Shown: piece by piece, positions 45,701 to 60,700 of the stretch
Layout: each line of letters opens with the position of its first letter
Numbering within the stretch: the stretch's first letter is position 1
NCBI RefSeq assembly: GCF_021474685.1
Contig: NZ_JAKEIT010000015.1
Location: 1-61,842, forward strand
Direction: 5' to 3'
From: Tetragenococcus halophilus
Lineage (GTDB): Bacteria > Bacillota > Bacilli > Lactobacillales > Enterococcaceae
Length of the DNA: 61,842 nucleotides
Made by a program: the position numbers and the translations under genes
The notes under the pieces: generated by a model
Databases searched by the model: none
What the model saw: only the letters and a program-made list of their open reading frames with translations
What the model was told of the DNA's origin: nothing

Positions 45701-48700
45701 TTAGTAGGCACGGAAACCGTCGAAAAAAAGTCTCGAAAAAAGGTATTATCGCTGTTTTAGGACTTATATTTGTACTCATAGGTGTCGTAGTACAAACAAT
45801 CAATCAGATGAATTAAAAAATATTGCCATGGCCACCTGATTTACCTAACTTATGCTACTTTGATTTAACCTTTTTCTTGTTTTTCTATATCAATGGTTCG
45901 ATCTACAAAAGGCTCATAAAATTCCTGTTCGTGAGAAACAACTAGGACAGTACCAGGGTAATTACCTAGGGCTTCCTGTAGACTTTCCTTAGTCTTTTGG
46001 TCAATGTGGTTGGTCGGCTCATCTAATATTAAAAAATTGCTAGTCTGCAAAGTTAGTTGTGCTAATTTCACCTTTGACTGTTCGCCGCCGCTTAATAACT
46101 TAAGCGACTCTTGCACCAATTGATCGCTAAGCCCACAACGAGAAAGTTGTCTTCTTAGTTCTTTATTGGAAGCATCCGGAAAGATATTACCTAGGTATTG
46201 CAATGGTGTTTGCAGAGGTGACTCCCAAACTAATTCTTGTTCAAAATAACTTACTTTCGTGTTAGCAGGATAGTGGAATTCACCAGCTAAAGCCGGTATT
46301 TCACCCAGTAATGTTTTTAATAAGGTTGATTTACCAATTCCATTAAACCCCTTTAAAGCAACTTTTTCCCCGTAACGAATCGTTAAATCAATAGAATTTA
46401 ATAAAGGTCTCTCATAACCAATAGTTAAACCTTGTGTTGTTACCGCAAAAGTCGCAACAATTTCTTTATAAGGAAAGTTGAAATTGGGTTTTATTTGATT
46501 TGTAGGTGGCGTTAGACGTTCTACTTTAGCCAATTGCTTTTCACGACTTTTGGCCATTTTAGAGCGAGATCCAGCCTTGTTTTTACGTATATAGTTTTCT
46601 GTTTTTTCAATCTGCTTTTTTTGAGCTTCATAACGTTTCATGTAATTTTCGTGGTCAGCTTCTTTTTGCTTTAACGCTTTAGCTAAATTCCCGGTATATT
46701 TCGTTAAAGTCCCAAACTCGATATCGGCAATATGAGTGGTAATCTCGTTTACAAATTCCTGATCATGCGAAACCACTAAAAAGGTCCCTGGGAAATTTTG
46801 TAAAAATGAAGTTAGCCACTGGACATGTTTATCATCTAAATGGTTCGTTGGCTCATCTAATACCAATATATCTGGTTTTTCTAACAATAATTTAGCTAAA
46901 ATAACTTTTGAACGCTGACCGCCACTTAAATTTTTCAGTAAAGTATCTAAACCCAAGACATCAAGCCCAAGACCAACAGCCATTTCCTGAATCAAAGCAT
47001 CCATTTGATAAAATTCACTTTGATCTAATTTCGTTTGTAATTTCCCCGCTTTTTCTAATAAAAGATCATCATATGTCTGGCTATACTTTGTGTAAAGCTC
47101 GCCAATCTCTTCTTCCACTGCTAGTTCCTTTGCAAAAGCTTGTTTTAAAAACTCATAAATCGTTAACTGTTCGTCAACTCTCACATATTGATCTAAGTAT
47201 CCAACACTTTGGTTTTTTGGTAATTCAATAAAGCCTTCATCAGGTAAAACTTCCCCAGTAATAATCTTAACCAATGTAGACTTACCCGCACCATTTTGAC
47301 CGATCAAACCAATATGTTCTCCAGTATTTATTTGTAAATTTAGTTTCTCATATAATAACTTATCCCCAAATTGTTGCGAGATATTAACTAATTTCAACAA
47401 TATTTATCCTATCCTATCTATGTACAAAATCTAAAACCCGTAAAAAAACTGTGAACAAAATTGTCCACAGCTTTACTGTAAAATTATTCAACTAAAAAAG
47501 TCTAACACGCTTAAAAAAATATGTCTAGTTTAATCATCCCAAACATCGCTAAGTGATAAATCTGCTTCTACTTTTGTCCCATCAAATGAAGAAAAGCCAA
47601 GTATACTTCCATTGATTTTGCATAAAAAGAGGGAGAGTTGCTTTTACTTCCCTCGATTTTATAAAAAAAGAAGGGAAGTCTACATTAGTTGCCTTCTTTT
47701 TAGAGTAAACAAAAAATATCTTAAAAAATTTTATAAAAAAAGCGGAAATATCAAATTACCGCTTTTTCCGCTTATTTTCCTGCTTTAGTTCATCGTCATA
47801 CCGCCAGTTACGTTAATTGCCTGTCCTGTCATATAACTAGACAACGGACTTGCTAAAAATAAAATAACGTTGGCTACATCTTGTGTAGTCCCAGTACGTC
47901 CCAATGGCACTTGACTCTGATCTTCTTCTAACACCTCTTGGGCAGACATTCCTCGAATTTCTCCGCCTTCAACACGCTCTCTATGTTTCATCGGTGTTTC
48001 AACAATCCCGGGACAAACAGCATTTACCAAGATATTGTTAGGCGCAACTTCCAAGGCTAAAGTTTTACATAGGCCTAGGACTGCATGCTTCGATGCGACA
48101 TAACCAGACATACCTTTATAGCCATTTTTTCCAGCCTGTGAAGCAACAAAAATTACCCGACCATTATTATTGTGAGTTTGCATTAAAGCTGTTACATATT
48201 TGCTAGTAAGATAAGCACCACGCGTATTTACCGCTTGTACTTTATCAAAATCTATAGTCCTACTTTCAGTGAGAAAATCTACAGTAGATATCCCCGCTAC
48301 ATGAACAAGTACATCAGGTACCAAATGTTTTTCTTCTAATTGCTGAGTTAATTGGATAACTTCTTCTTCTTCGGAAATATCCAAATGCATTTTATAAAAA
48401 CCTGTAGCAGTTTTCGTCAACTTTACTTCTTCAAAGGCAATGTCACAAGCAATAACGGTAGCTTCTTCTTTCTGAAAAGTCTCCAACACGCTTTTTCCAA
48501 TACCTTGAAACGCACCAATGACTAAAACAACCTTCTCTTTTAACTCAGGAAAATACATCAACAATACCTCCTAGACTACATGACGTTCAAAAGGATCGTC
48601 GCTAATACCATCTTCTAAGATAAGTTTCGCGTATTCTTTTGCAGAAAATAGTGAATGATCACGATAATTACCACAGCTAGTAATATCGACGCCTTGCACA

Positions 48701-51700
48701 TCTTCCCATTTTGTTTCATAAGCGATAGTTTTAAGAGATTCAGTTAATGCTTGGGCAACCTCTGTTGTTGAATATTCACCCCAGATGATTAAATGAAAAC
48801 CGGTACGGCAACCAAAAGGAGAGCAATCAATAATACCTTCTAGACGATCACGTAATAAATCAGCTAATAAGTGTTCAATTGTGTGCATGCCAGCAGTTGG
48901 CAGTTCCTTTTCATTTGGTTGTAAGAAACGTAGATCATAATTAGAAATAACGTCACCTTTTTTACCATTTTCTTTTCCAATCAAACGTACATATGGTGCT
49001 TTTACCTTTGTATGATCCAATGTAAAACTTTCTACTTCTGCCATTTTAGCTTCCTCCTAAAAATTTTTTAGAGATAAAAAAATCTCCATCCCTTTGCTTA
49101 CCATCTATGATAAACAAAGGGACGAAGACTTTCGCGTTACCACCCTTATTTGCATAAACTTTACAGTCAATGCCTCAACGGTACCTTAGATACCCGGCAG
49201 TATATCGGCTGCTATTTCCGTTTATCCAGCGTCAACTGAATAAAAAGCTCAGAGCTCATCTTCACCGACTATTATTTGCTCCCTTTCTCACCATCCGGGT
49301 TCTCTTTTAACAAATGCAACAGCTACTCTTCTCTATCATTGCCTTACATATGATTTGTGAATAGTATAGACAAGACTGAGGAAAATGTCAAGGTGAGATA
49401 CTTCATATTTTACTTCTAGTAAGAGCTGATAACCTTAGTAAATTTAAAAATATAGTCATATATTTTTAAATGAAATCCCTTGCAACTAAAAAAATTTATG
49501 ATATTATATTTTTGAATCGATTCAAAAATATAATAAAGAAAGTGTGAAAAAATTGTCTATAACAGAAAGAATCTCCAAATGGTTAATGCCACTTGCTTCA
49601 AAAATGGCTAATCAACGGCATTTAGTGGCAATTCGAGATAGTTTTGTCGATATAAGTCCTATTATTATTGCCAATTCCTTATTTATTTTACTGAATGCGC
49701 TTCTTTTTTCAAACGAAACGGTTAACGAATATGTGGACTTATCTTCATTATCCGATTTAGCATTAATGGTAAACAATGGAACTTTAGGAATTATGACAAT
49801 ATTTGTTACTTTCTTAATCGGTTATCGCATGGCAAATCATTATATTTCAAATGGGAAAATTAAGCGGGAAAACCTCAGTGAACTACACGCTGGAATTTTG
49901 AGTTTAGCACTCGCTATGATCATGTTTCCTTTATTTAATGAAGTAACTCCAGTTGATTCACAAGAACCAGTAGAAGTTGCAGGCGTCTACTTACAATCAC
50001 TTACTTCTTCTGGTGGTATGTTTGTCGGAATCATCGCTGCTTTACTAGGAACTGAACTCTTAGTGAGGTTATCAAGTAAAGAAAAGTTACGAATTAAAAT
50101 GCCTGATGGCGTGCCTCCTGCTGTCGCTGGATCATTCAATGCATTGATTCCTGAGTGTTTAACAATCGCTATCTTTGCTATTGTAACTTTTACTATTGTT
50201 AAAGGAACCGGGCAATCGATTCCAGATATTATTCAATTAATTATTTCTGTTCCTCTACAAAATGCGATGGAAAGCCCTGTCGGTTTGTTCGTTGTTCAAA
50301 TATTTACACAAGTTTTATGGTTTTTCGGTTTACACGGTCAAAATATTGTATCCTCTGTTACATCTCCTCCAATGTTAACAGCTATTCAACAAAACGTAGA
50401 TGCATTTAATGTCGGCGACGCAATTCCTAATATTGTGACAAATCCTTGGATTGGTATGTATACATTATTTGGTGGGACAGGTGCAATTTTACCTTTATTA
50501 ATAGCTATTATATGGGTCTCAAAACGACAAGATTATAAAAATATCGCTAAAATTGGTCTCTTACCTAGTTTGTTTAATGTTTCAGAACCTGTTATGTTCG
50601 GTTTACCTGTTGTTATGAACCCTTACTTGGCAATTCCTTTTATCGGAATATCACTTGTTAACTTAGCTATCGCTTACCCCCTAACTGTTTTAGGTCTTGT
50701 CGGTAGAAGTGTAGTTATTCCGCCATGGGTCTTACCTCCTATAGTTACAACTTGGGTAACTACAGCAGGAGATATTCCAGCTACTTTGCTTTCAATTATT
50801 TTATTTGTACTTGATATTTTCCTTTATATGCCTTTTGTACTTGCAGCAAATCGTGGAATGCGAGAAAATATAGAGTAAAAAACTTATAGGAAAGAGGAAC
50901 ATAATGGCCACCATTCAAGAAGTTGCAAAACTAGCAAATGTTTCTGTCGGTAGCGTTTCTCGTTATTTAAATGGACATAAGTTAAAAGAAACGAATATGA
51001 AGCGAATTGAGGCAGCAATTACAGAACTAGATTATAAACAAAATTTCTCAGCTAAAGGCTTGAAGAGCAATCGAACCATGTCAATCGGTTTATTAATAAA
51101 TAATGCACAAAGTACTTTTTCGGCATCAATGATTGCAACTTTGGCAGACGAATTGGAAAAACTCGGTTACAGCATGCTATTTAGTGGATTTCGCCAAAAT
51201 AAAAGCCACTTAGAAACTAAACTAGAATTTCTACTCTCTAGAAAAGTCGATGGTTTAATTGTCTTTGAAGCCGAACCAGAATGGAAAGAAGTACAGCTAT
51301 TTAAAGACTTAGATATCCCTGTTGTTTCGATAAATACACCCTTAGATTTACCTAAAATTGATTCAATTATAATGGACAATCGTCAGAGTACAAAAAAAGT
51401 AGTAAAAAAAATGATAGCTTATGGTCATCAAAAAATTGGAGTTATTGCTGGTCTACAAAAAGACTATATCGCTAGAGAACGCTTGAAAGGAGCCTTTGAT
51501 GCCTTCAATGAAATGACACTTCCTATCTCAAATCATGCAAAAATATACTATGGCGATTATTCAAAAGCAAGTGGATATGCAGGAGTAAACGAACTTTTAA
51601 AACAACAGATTAGTGCAATTTTTATTTGTAATTACAATATGTCACTTGGTTCTTTACAAGCAGTTTATGAAAAAGACATTCTGTTAGGAAAAGAGCTTTC

Positions 51701-54700
51701 CTTTGCTAGCTTTGATTATTTTGATTCAAGCGATATCTTCAAACCTAAGTTGACAGTTATTCGTCAACCAGTAGTTGAGATGAGTCTGCTGGCTGCTAAA
51801 CAAATAGTTAAAAAAATTCAACAAACAGAATCATTAGAAGGAAAACAATTTGTTATCCCAAATAAAATTTTATGGCGTGATTCAGTAAGGAGAATAAAAT
51901 AAACAATGTCAAAAATTCGGAAAGATATTGAAGAAAACACAACAGCTTTGCAAGAAGGCTATTCTAATTTATCTTCTCAAATTGAAGATAAATTAGAATG
52001 GTTTCAAGACCAAAAAATCGGGATCATTTTCCATTGGGGCTTATACTCTCAGGCTGGTATCGTAGAGTCTTGGCAATTATCTCAAGAAGATGACTGGGCA
52101 AGAAAAAAAGGAAGCTGGCGTAATGATATCGACACCTTACGTAAAGATTACTGGGCGTTGAATCAAACATTTTATCCAGAAAATTTTGAACCACAAGTTT
52201 GGGCAGAAAAGGTAAAATCAGCTGGCTTTCGTTATATGATTTTTACTACAAAACATCATGATGGCTTTAATATGTATGATACGCAATATAGTAACTATAA
52301 AATTACAGCTGCTGATAGTAGTTTTCACACAAGTACAAAAGCGGATATATTAAAACACCTTATAGATGCTTTTCATAAAAAAGATATAGCAACAGGCTTA
52401 TATTACTCTAAAGCTGATTGGCATTCCCCTTACTACTGGAAAGACGGACAAAAGCCTGTTGGAAGGTATGCTAGCTATGATCCAAAGGAAGATCCAAAAA
52501 CTTGGAAAAAATTTAGTCAATATGTAAAAAATCAGCTAATAGAGTTGGTTAAAAATTATGGCCCGACAGATATCCTATGGCTAGATGGTGGGTGGATAAA
52601 TACAACTCATAATGAATACCTACCAATGGATGATATCGCTTCTGAATTAAGAAAAATCCAACCAGATCTATTGATTGTAGATCGTGCAGTGGGTGGAAAA
52701 TACGAAAATTATGTTACACCTGAACGAAAAATTCCCGAAGCACCACCAAAAAAAGCTTGGGAAAGTAACATACCTTTGGCAAAAAATTGGGGGTATGTAC
52801 CAAACGATGAATATAAATCATTTACAGAAATTTTAAGTTCAGTCGTGCAAGTTGTTTCTTTAGGAGGTAATATCATTTTAGGCGTCGGACCAAAACCTGA
52901 TGGTACGTTACCAAAAGAAGCAGAAAGTATCATGAACCAGTTAGGGAATTGGTTACAGATTTATGGGGAAGGCATTTACGAAACTCGTCCTTATCAAAGA
53001 TTTACACAAAAAGAATGGTTTTTTACAAGAAAGAAAAATAATATCTATGCTTTTCATAAAAATAAAGGAGAAAAAATTTCATTAGATTTGACAAATTTTC
53101 CATTAAGAATAAAAAAAGCAATCAATATGGAAACAAAAGAAACGCTCTTATTTGATCACCAAAGTATTTCTACTTTACAACAAGCAGAGTTTATCGGTAT
53201 AAAATTAAAACTGGAGGAAAACTTATGAAAACATTCCCGAAAAATTTTTTGTGGGGCTCAGCTACATCAGCTCCCCAATCTGAAGGCCATAGTTCAAAAA
53301 ATGGAAAAGCGGCGACGACTTGGGACTATTGGTTTGAAAAAAATCCTGAAAAATTTAACGAACAACAAGGTCCTGAAAATACATCTAATATATACGAAAT
53401 GTACCAAGAAGATTGCAAGCGAATGAAAGAAATCGGTCTTAACTCTTTTAGAACTTCGATCTCTTGGGCAAGGCTTCTGCCAGATGGTAAACATACCAAT
53501 CAAGAAGCGGTTGATTTTTATCGTGATTATTTTGAACATATGATTGCAAACGATGTTCAACCAATTATTAATTTATTCCATTTTGATATGCCGATGTGGC
53601 TAATGGAAAAAGGTGGCTGGGAGACTCGTGAGTCTGTTGATGCTTTTGCTTTTTATGCTAAAACTGCATTTGAGTTATTTGGCGACTTGGTAAAAACGTG
53701 GGCAACCTTTAATGAACCTATAGTTCATATTGAATGTGGTTATTTAAACGGTGCACACTACCCAGCGATTCATGATTTCAAAAAAGCTATTCAAGTCGGA
53801 TATCATACTTTGATGGCCCATGTTTATGCTGTAAAGGCCTTCCGCCAAGTTATGCCTAAAGGCAGTATTGGTATTATTTTAAATATTACTCCTGCTTATG
53901 CACGCAGCGATCAACCAGCTGATCAGACAGCAAAAGAAAACGCTGATTTATTAACAATGAAAAGTTTTCTAGACCCGGCTGTCAAAGGGCAGATCCCTAA
54001 TGCTTTGATTCAGTTAATTAAACAGCATCATTTAACGCCGGAAACAGTAGATTCTGATAAGGATTTAATAAAAGAAAATACTGTTGACTTTATCGGCTTA
54101 AATTATTATCAACCCTTGCGTGTACAAGCGCCTGAAAGCCCTGATTTTCCAGCTCAAGATCCAGAAGATCTATATGCACCTTATGATTGGCCGGAAAAAC
54201 GAATCAACCCTTATCGTGGCTGGGAAATCTATCCTGAGGCTATCTATGATGTGGCCATGATGATGAAAAATGAATATAATAACTTTCCCTGGTATGTTAG
54301 TGAGAATGGTATGGGTGTTGCCAATGAAGAACGTTTTATGAATGAAAATGGAATGATACAAGATGATTATCGAATCGATTTTATGAAGGAACATTTAGAT
54401 TATCTTCATCAAGGGATTCAGGAAGGTAGTAATTGTTTCGGCTATCATACTTGGACATTTATTGATTGTTGGTCATGGCTAAATGGCTATCGTAATCGTT
54501 ATGGTTTTTACCGCTTAGAACCTGGAGATGATTTTAAACGTAGTTTGAAAAAAAGTGGTCTTTGGTATAAAGAAACTGCTCAAAATAACGGTTATTAAGA
54601 AAAGAGGAGAACAATGAGTCTTGCAGTTTTTGATATGGGTGGTAGTTCTATAAAATATGGTTTATGGGATCAGCAAACGCTCCATCAAACAGGAAGCTTT

Positions 54701-57700
54701 GCTACACCAGCCACCTTTGAACAATTACAAATTCAATTAAAACAAATCATTACACTCAACAAAAATCAAATCACAGGAGTAGCTTTTAGTTCACCAGGCG
54801 CTGTTAATGTCAAAAATCGCAGGATCGATGGAATTAGTGCCATTCCTTATATTCACCAACGACCTATCTTTGATGAATTAGAGTCCTACCTAGGTTTACC
54901 AGTGGCTATCGAAAATGACGCGAATTGTGCTGGGATTTGTGAAATGACCCTAGGTGCTGGAAAATATGTAGAAAATGCTATTTTTGTAGTTATTGGAACA
55001 GGTGTGGGAGGCGCTATATTTATTAACAATCGTTTATATAAAGGCGCTCATCTTTTTGGCGGTGAAGTGGGTTTAATGCATAATCTAAACGGAAAAACTT
55101 TAAGCTATAATGGAACAGCTGTTAATACCGCCAAACGTTTCTCAGAACAATATGGTGATAAAATCACAGGGATCGAACTATTTGAACAAAAAGAAGCAGG
55201 TGATAAGCGGGCTGTTCAAGCCATTGCAGACATGTATAATCATCTAGCTGATTCACTTTATAATATTCAGGTTTCATTAGATCCGGAGATGGTCATTTTA
55301 GGTGGTGGTATTTCAGCACGTCCTGAACTGGCCGAAGCGCTTCAAACACGTTTACAACTATTATTAACAAAGGAAGGTGTAGCCGAAATACTTCCTGAAG
55401 TGAGAAGCTGTCATTATCAAAATAACGCTAATTTAATTGGTGCCGCAATAAATTTTGAAAACATGCAAAAAAACAGATAAGCAAAAATGCTTATCTGTTT
55501 TTGTATAACATATTTCTATTTTAAAAGTTTCGAATTTTCCAAGAATCTAAGTAAATATCCAAGTAAAATTGTAATAAATCCCCTTGTAACTGCGTGTTCA
55601 AAGAAAAATTTAATTTTTCTGATAACTGCTTTGCAATAGCTAAACCTAGCCCTGAACTATCTCTCTGTCGTGCTGGCTCACTCTGATAGTTACGATCAAA
55701 TAAACGAGTAACGTCCATTTTTTGATCTTCTAATATCTTATTTTCAAAAACAAAGCGTAGTCGTTCTTCCTGCTTTTCTAAACGAATATGAAAGTACTGT
55801 GTACCATGAGTAAAGGCGTTTTTAAGCAAGTTTTGTATAATTCGTTCAAAATCAATACGGCTTGTCTGAAGTACGATTCTTTCCTCTGTTAAATCAATAT
55901 TAATATCATCAAAGGTAGCTGTTAATTCTTCATAGTACTGCGCCACTTGTTCTTGAATTAGTGTAATAGGATTAACTGCTTCTTCTTGGATTTTATAGTC
56001 ATCGGCATCCAATAAACTGAGCAAGTAAAATTCATCAATAAGAGAGGAAATCAGCTGCGTGCGCTCTTCAATAATAGTTAAATATTTTAAATCACGCGAA
56101 CTCATCCCGGTTTTGTCCATCATTTGTATATATCCGATCATTGAGGTCAAGGGCGTCCTAAAATCATGGGAAATTGAAGCAATCATTTCCTTGCTTTGTT
56201 TAGCCATCCGCTTATTTTCTTTTGAGGTTTGATTAAAAGAGTCTACCAATTCGTTCACTTCTTCTACTAGTTGAAGATGACGTTTTGATACACCAACCCT
56301 TTTCAAAGGCGTACGAGAATTTCCTTGCTTAATTGCTTTGACTTGTAAAATCATATCTTTTAATTCACGATAGTAAAAAATCCAAGCTAAGATCAGCAAT
56401 ACGTTAATTCCAATACTAATGTACAAAATCCATATCACAAAACTCACCTACTAATTATCTTTGACATCCGAGTGTTTCAATATAAAAAATGAAATAACCG
56501 TCGTTACAATAATATAAATACCTATAATAACAAAAGGCTGTAAACCAATTGAATCTATCGTTTTCAGTGCTGCTTGTGCACCTGGTGGTCGGTTACCAGG
56601 TTGCCCTTGTTGTCCATAAAAAATTCCATTGCTCAAAGCCTCTTGTAGTTTTCCAGTATTTGTTGAAAGTAAATAAGGACTGAAATTAAAATTCCGTAAA
56701 ATTCGTGCATGATTTATCCATCTAATAAGATTGCCTATAATACCATTTGAAATAATGAAAAATAGAAATAACGGAATATTACCGCCCTGCCATTTCAAAG
56801 TAATTATATTAGTCAATGAAGAAAAAGCAATTGTAAATAAAGCTAGATAGGCAACTAAACTAAGCAAGACTTCGATTTGACTTATTGTAAAAAAGGGCGC
56901 CCCATTATTTAATAATGCAAGTATAGCAAAGCCACCAAGATAGGCAATTGCTAAAAAGAGAAAAACAGCAAGCATATAAACTAGTGAGCTAATAATCTTT
57001 GCTACAATATACTCACTTTTACGTAATCCTGAACCAAACAAACGAACAAAACCTTTGTTATTAAGTTCCTCTAAATAAACTGCATAATAAAACTGAGGAC
57101 TTATAACCAAAGAGCCAAATAAAGTAAGAGGCATCACTGCTACGGAAAAATACATCTCAGTAAGTTCACTTTTGTTATCAGCAAAATTAGCATTGCTCGA
57201 GCCAAAAATGACAAAAGTTAAAAATAATGCTGCCAAAATCAACCAATACAACTGATTACTTCGTTTATGAAAAATCCGATAAAGATCCGCTTTAATATAA
57301 TTAAACATTTTCTTGACCTCCTTGATGAATAAGAGAAAGATAGTAATCTTCCAAAGTTTGTTGATGGGGCGTTAATTTATATAATTCAAGTCCACCATCT
57401 ACTAAAATTTTTGCAATTTTATTTGTTTCATCAATATGGTCAGAAAGAATAATTTCCTTATCACCATTAACGACATAATCTAAAGGAGTCAGCTGTTCCT
57501 CTAATAGATAGGCCGCTTTTTCTGGGTTATCTACCTTGATAATCACTTGGTCTTCTGTTTTTTCTAATAAAGTTTTTCTATCAATTTCACTTAACAACTC
57601 GCCATCATGAATAAAACCAAAACGTGTGGCCATGATTCCTAGTTCTCCCAAAATATGTGAAGATAGTAAAAAAGTGATTTCCTGTTCACGATTCAATTTT

Positions 57701-60700
57701 TGCACTAGCTTTCTAAAACTAGCAATACCTTGAGGGTCCAAACCATTGATCGGCTCATCCATAATAATTAAATCTGGCTTACCGACTAAGGCGTTAGCAA
57801 TATTCAACCGTTGCTTCATTCCCATAGAAAATGTTTTAACTTTCTTTTTTACTTTATCCAATTCGACTAATTTCAATACACGATCAACTTCTGTTTTATC
57901 TGTGATTCCTTTAAGTTTACAAGTATAAGTTAAATTTTCCCGAGCATTTAGATAGGGAAAAAACTGTGAACCATACATAAAACCGATATTTTTTTTAGAG
58001 CCTTCTAAATTTTCGATAGAAGGTTGATCATAAATCGACACCTCGCCTCTGTCTTGTACCGCAAGACCCATTATTACTTTAAATAAAGTCGATTTTCCTG
58101 CACCATTTTTGCCAACCAGTCCATATACTTCTCCAGGCCTGACATGAATGGAAACATCGTGCAAAGCGTTTTGTTTACTATAAGTTTTTGTCACAGCATG
58201 AGTGCTCAGTAGGTTTTCCATACTTACTCTCCTTTAGCTTTTTTGAGTATACTTTTATCTTAGTAAGGAGAATTTTCAAAACCCTGTCGTAAATCTTACA
58301 AAAGTATTAAATTGACTAAGTATTTAGTTGAAAGCCTACACCCCAAATAGTTTTGATAACTTCCTTATCTGTAAATACTTGAAACTTATTACGTAAACGA
58401 GAAATATGAACTGTGATGGTATTATCATCCCCAAAATAAGGTTCTTGCCAGATCGTTTCATATAAATTTGCCTTGGTAAATACTTTTTTGGGATGTTGTA
58501 AAAAACATTTTAATAGTTCATATTCTTTTTGCGTCAATGAAATCAATTGATCTTGATAATAAACTTCACGGGTCTCATCGTTCATTTTAATTTTACCCAC
58601 CGTTAGGATAGTGCCGTTAGTTTCATCGATTGTACGACTTCGCAACTGATTTTTTATCCTGGCTGTTACTTCAACAGTATTAAAAGGTTTAGCTATGTAA
58701 TCATTAGCTCCTGTTTCAAATACTTCAGATAAAACACTAGGTTCGTTTTTGGCGGTGATAACAATAATTGGCGTAGCATTTGTTAAACGAATTTCAGCAA
58801 TTAATTCTTCGCCACTAAGTCCTGGCAACATCAAATCCAACAAAATAAGATCGAAACTTTCATCCACTAAAAGTCGCCTAGCTTCGGACCCAGCAAAAGC
58901 TTGCGTTACGTCATAATCAGTTTCGAGTAAGTCGTTTAACAAGTTATTGATATCATTATCATCTTCTACAATCAAAATTTTCTTCATTGCTCTTCACCTT
59001 ACTATCATTCATCTATTTGCATTTTAGCGTGTACAAATAAAAAAAGAAAGATAATTCAATAAAAAACTGAATTATCTTTCTTTTTTGTTATTTCCAAACA
59101 TCCGCAGCAACTTCTTGCAATAAGTTAATTTTTTCCCACTGTTCTTCTTCAGTCAGACGATTACCTTCTTCTGTTGAAGCAAATCCACATTGCGGACTGA
59201 TACTTAAATTTTCCAATGGAACATATTCTGTGGCTTCTTTAATTCTTAATTTTATCTCTTCCTTACTTTCCAATTCTGGAAATTTCGATGTAACCAAGCC
59301 TAAAACAATTTTACTATTTTTGTTTTTCCAGTAACGTAAAGGAGCAAAATCACCCGCACGGTCTGAATCATATTCTAAGAAGAAGCCATCATAATTTGTG
59401 GCAAATAATTCTTCAGCGATTGGCTCATAACCACCTGAAAATAGCCAAGAAGACGCATGATTTCCTCGACAAATATGGGTGGTCAGTGTTAAATCTTGGG
59501 GTTTGTCCGCCAAAGCTTCATTAATAATTTCGGTACAAATTTGAGCAATGCTTTTGGGATCGATCCCTTGTTCTTGTAGTGCTTTTCTTTTATCTGCATC
59601 CGCTAGAAATGCCCAGTTGGTGTCATCAAATTGTAAGTAACGACAACCTTTTTCATAATAAGCTTTAATAACATCTTTATAAGTTTGTGCCAGATCATGA
59701 TAAAAGTCCTTTAGATCAGGGTATATTTCATAAATTTTTGTTGTACCATCGTTTGCTAATAACTCCTGACGTAAAATCATATTAGGGCTAGGTACAGAAG
59801 CCTTGGCAATTGTATCTTTATCATCTCCGACTTTCTCTTTTAAGAAAATAAAATCCTCTAGAAATGGATGATCTTCATTAAAAGAAATTCGGTCAGTTAC
59901 ACGAATATTGTAAGAAGGAGCCGCTTTCCCATGAAATTGCTGATTATAACCCCCTTCAGGAACATAACCTTTTACACCATTAAGACGTTCTAAAAAGTCT
60001 AGATGCCAAAAACCACGACGAAATTCCCCATCAGTGATTCCGTGTAAGCCGGCCTTTTTTTCTTTTTCGACTAGCCTTTCTATTTCTTCGTTTTCAATTT
60101 TTCTTAGCTCTTCTTTCGTTATCTCTTCATTAAAATAATCTTTTCTGGCGGTTTTTAAACGTTCTGGACGCAAAAAACTTCCGACATGATCGACTGTAAA
60201 TGGAATCTCTACTTGTTCAAAAGTACTCATATGCTCTCCTCCTCAAAATTATTAAATACTAAAAAACCCTTTTGCCAGCATAATACTGACAAAAGGGCGA
60301 CTTTACCGCGGTACCACCTTTTAAACACTCAAACCAACACTTACTTTATCGGCTGTTCTTTTTATCGGTAGAACCTTCCGCTTTTAGCTACTTATCGCCA
60401 AAAGTTCCTCCTTAGCCATCTTCAACTTCTTACCATCAGCACTTCTCACCTATCAGTGCCTCTCTGAGAAAGTTTAAAGTTTACTCTCTAAATCACGGGA
60501 ATTTTATATAATGTTAGTATAATAGCATGTTTAAATTTTGCTTGTCAAGCCTTGCTTTTTTGCACCCCTTACTAATTTTTATATCTGCCAAACATCTGCA
60601 GCGACTTCTTCTAACAATTTAATTTTTTCCCATTGTTCTTGTTCAGATAGACGATTTCCTTTTTCAGAGGAAGCAAATCCACATTGCGGACTGATACTTA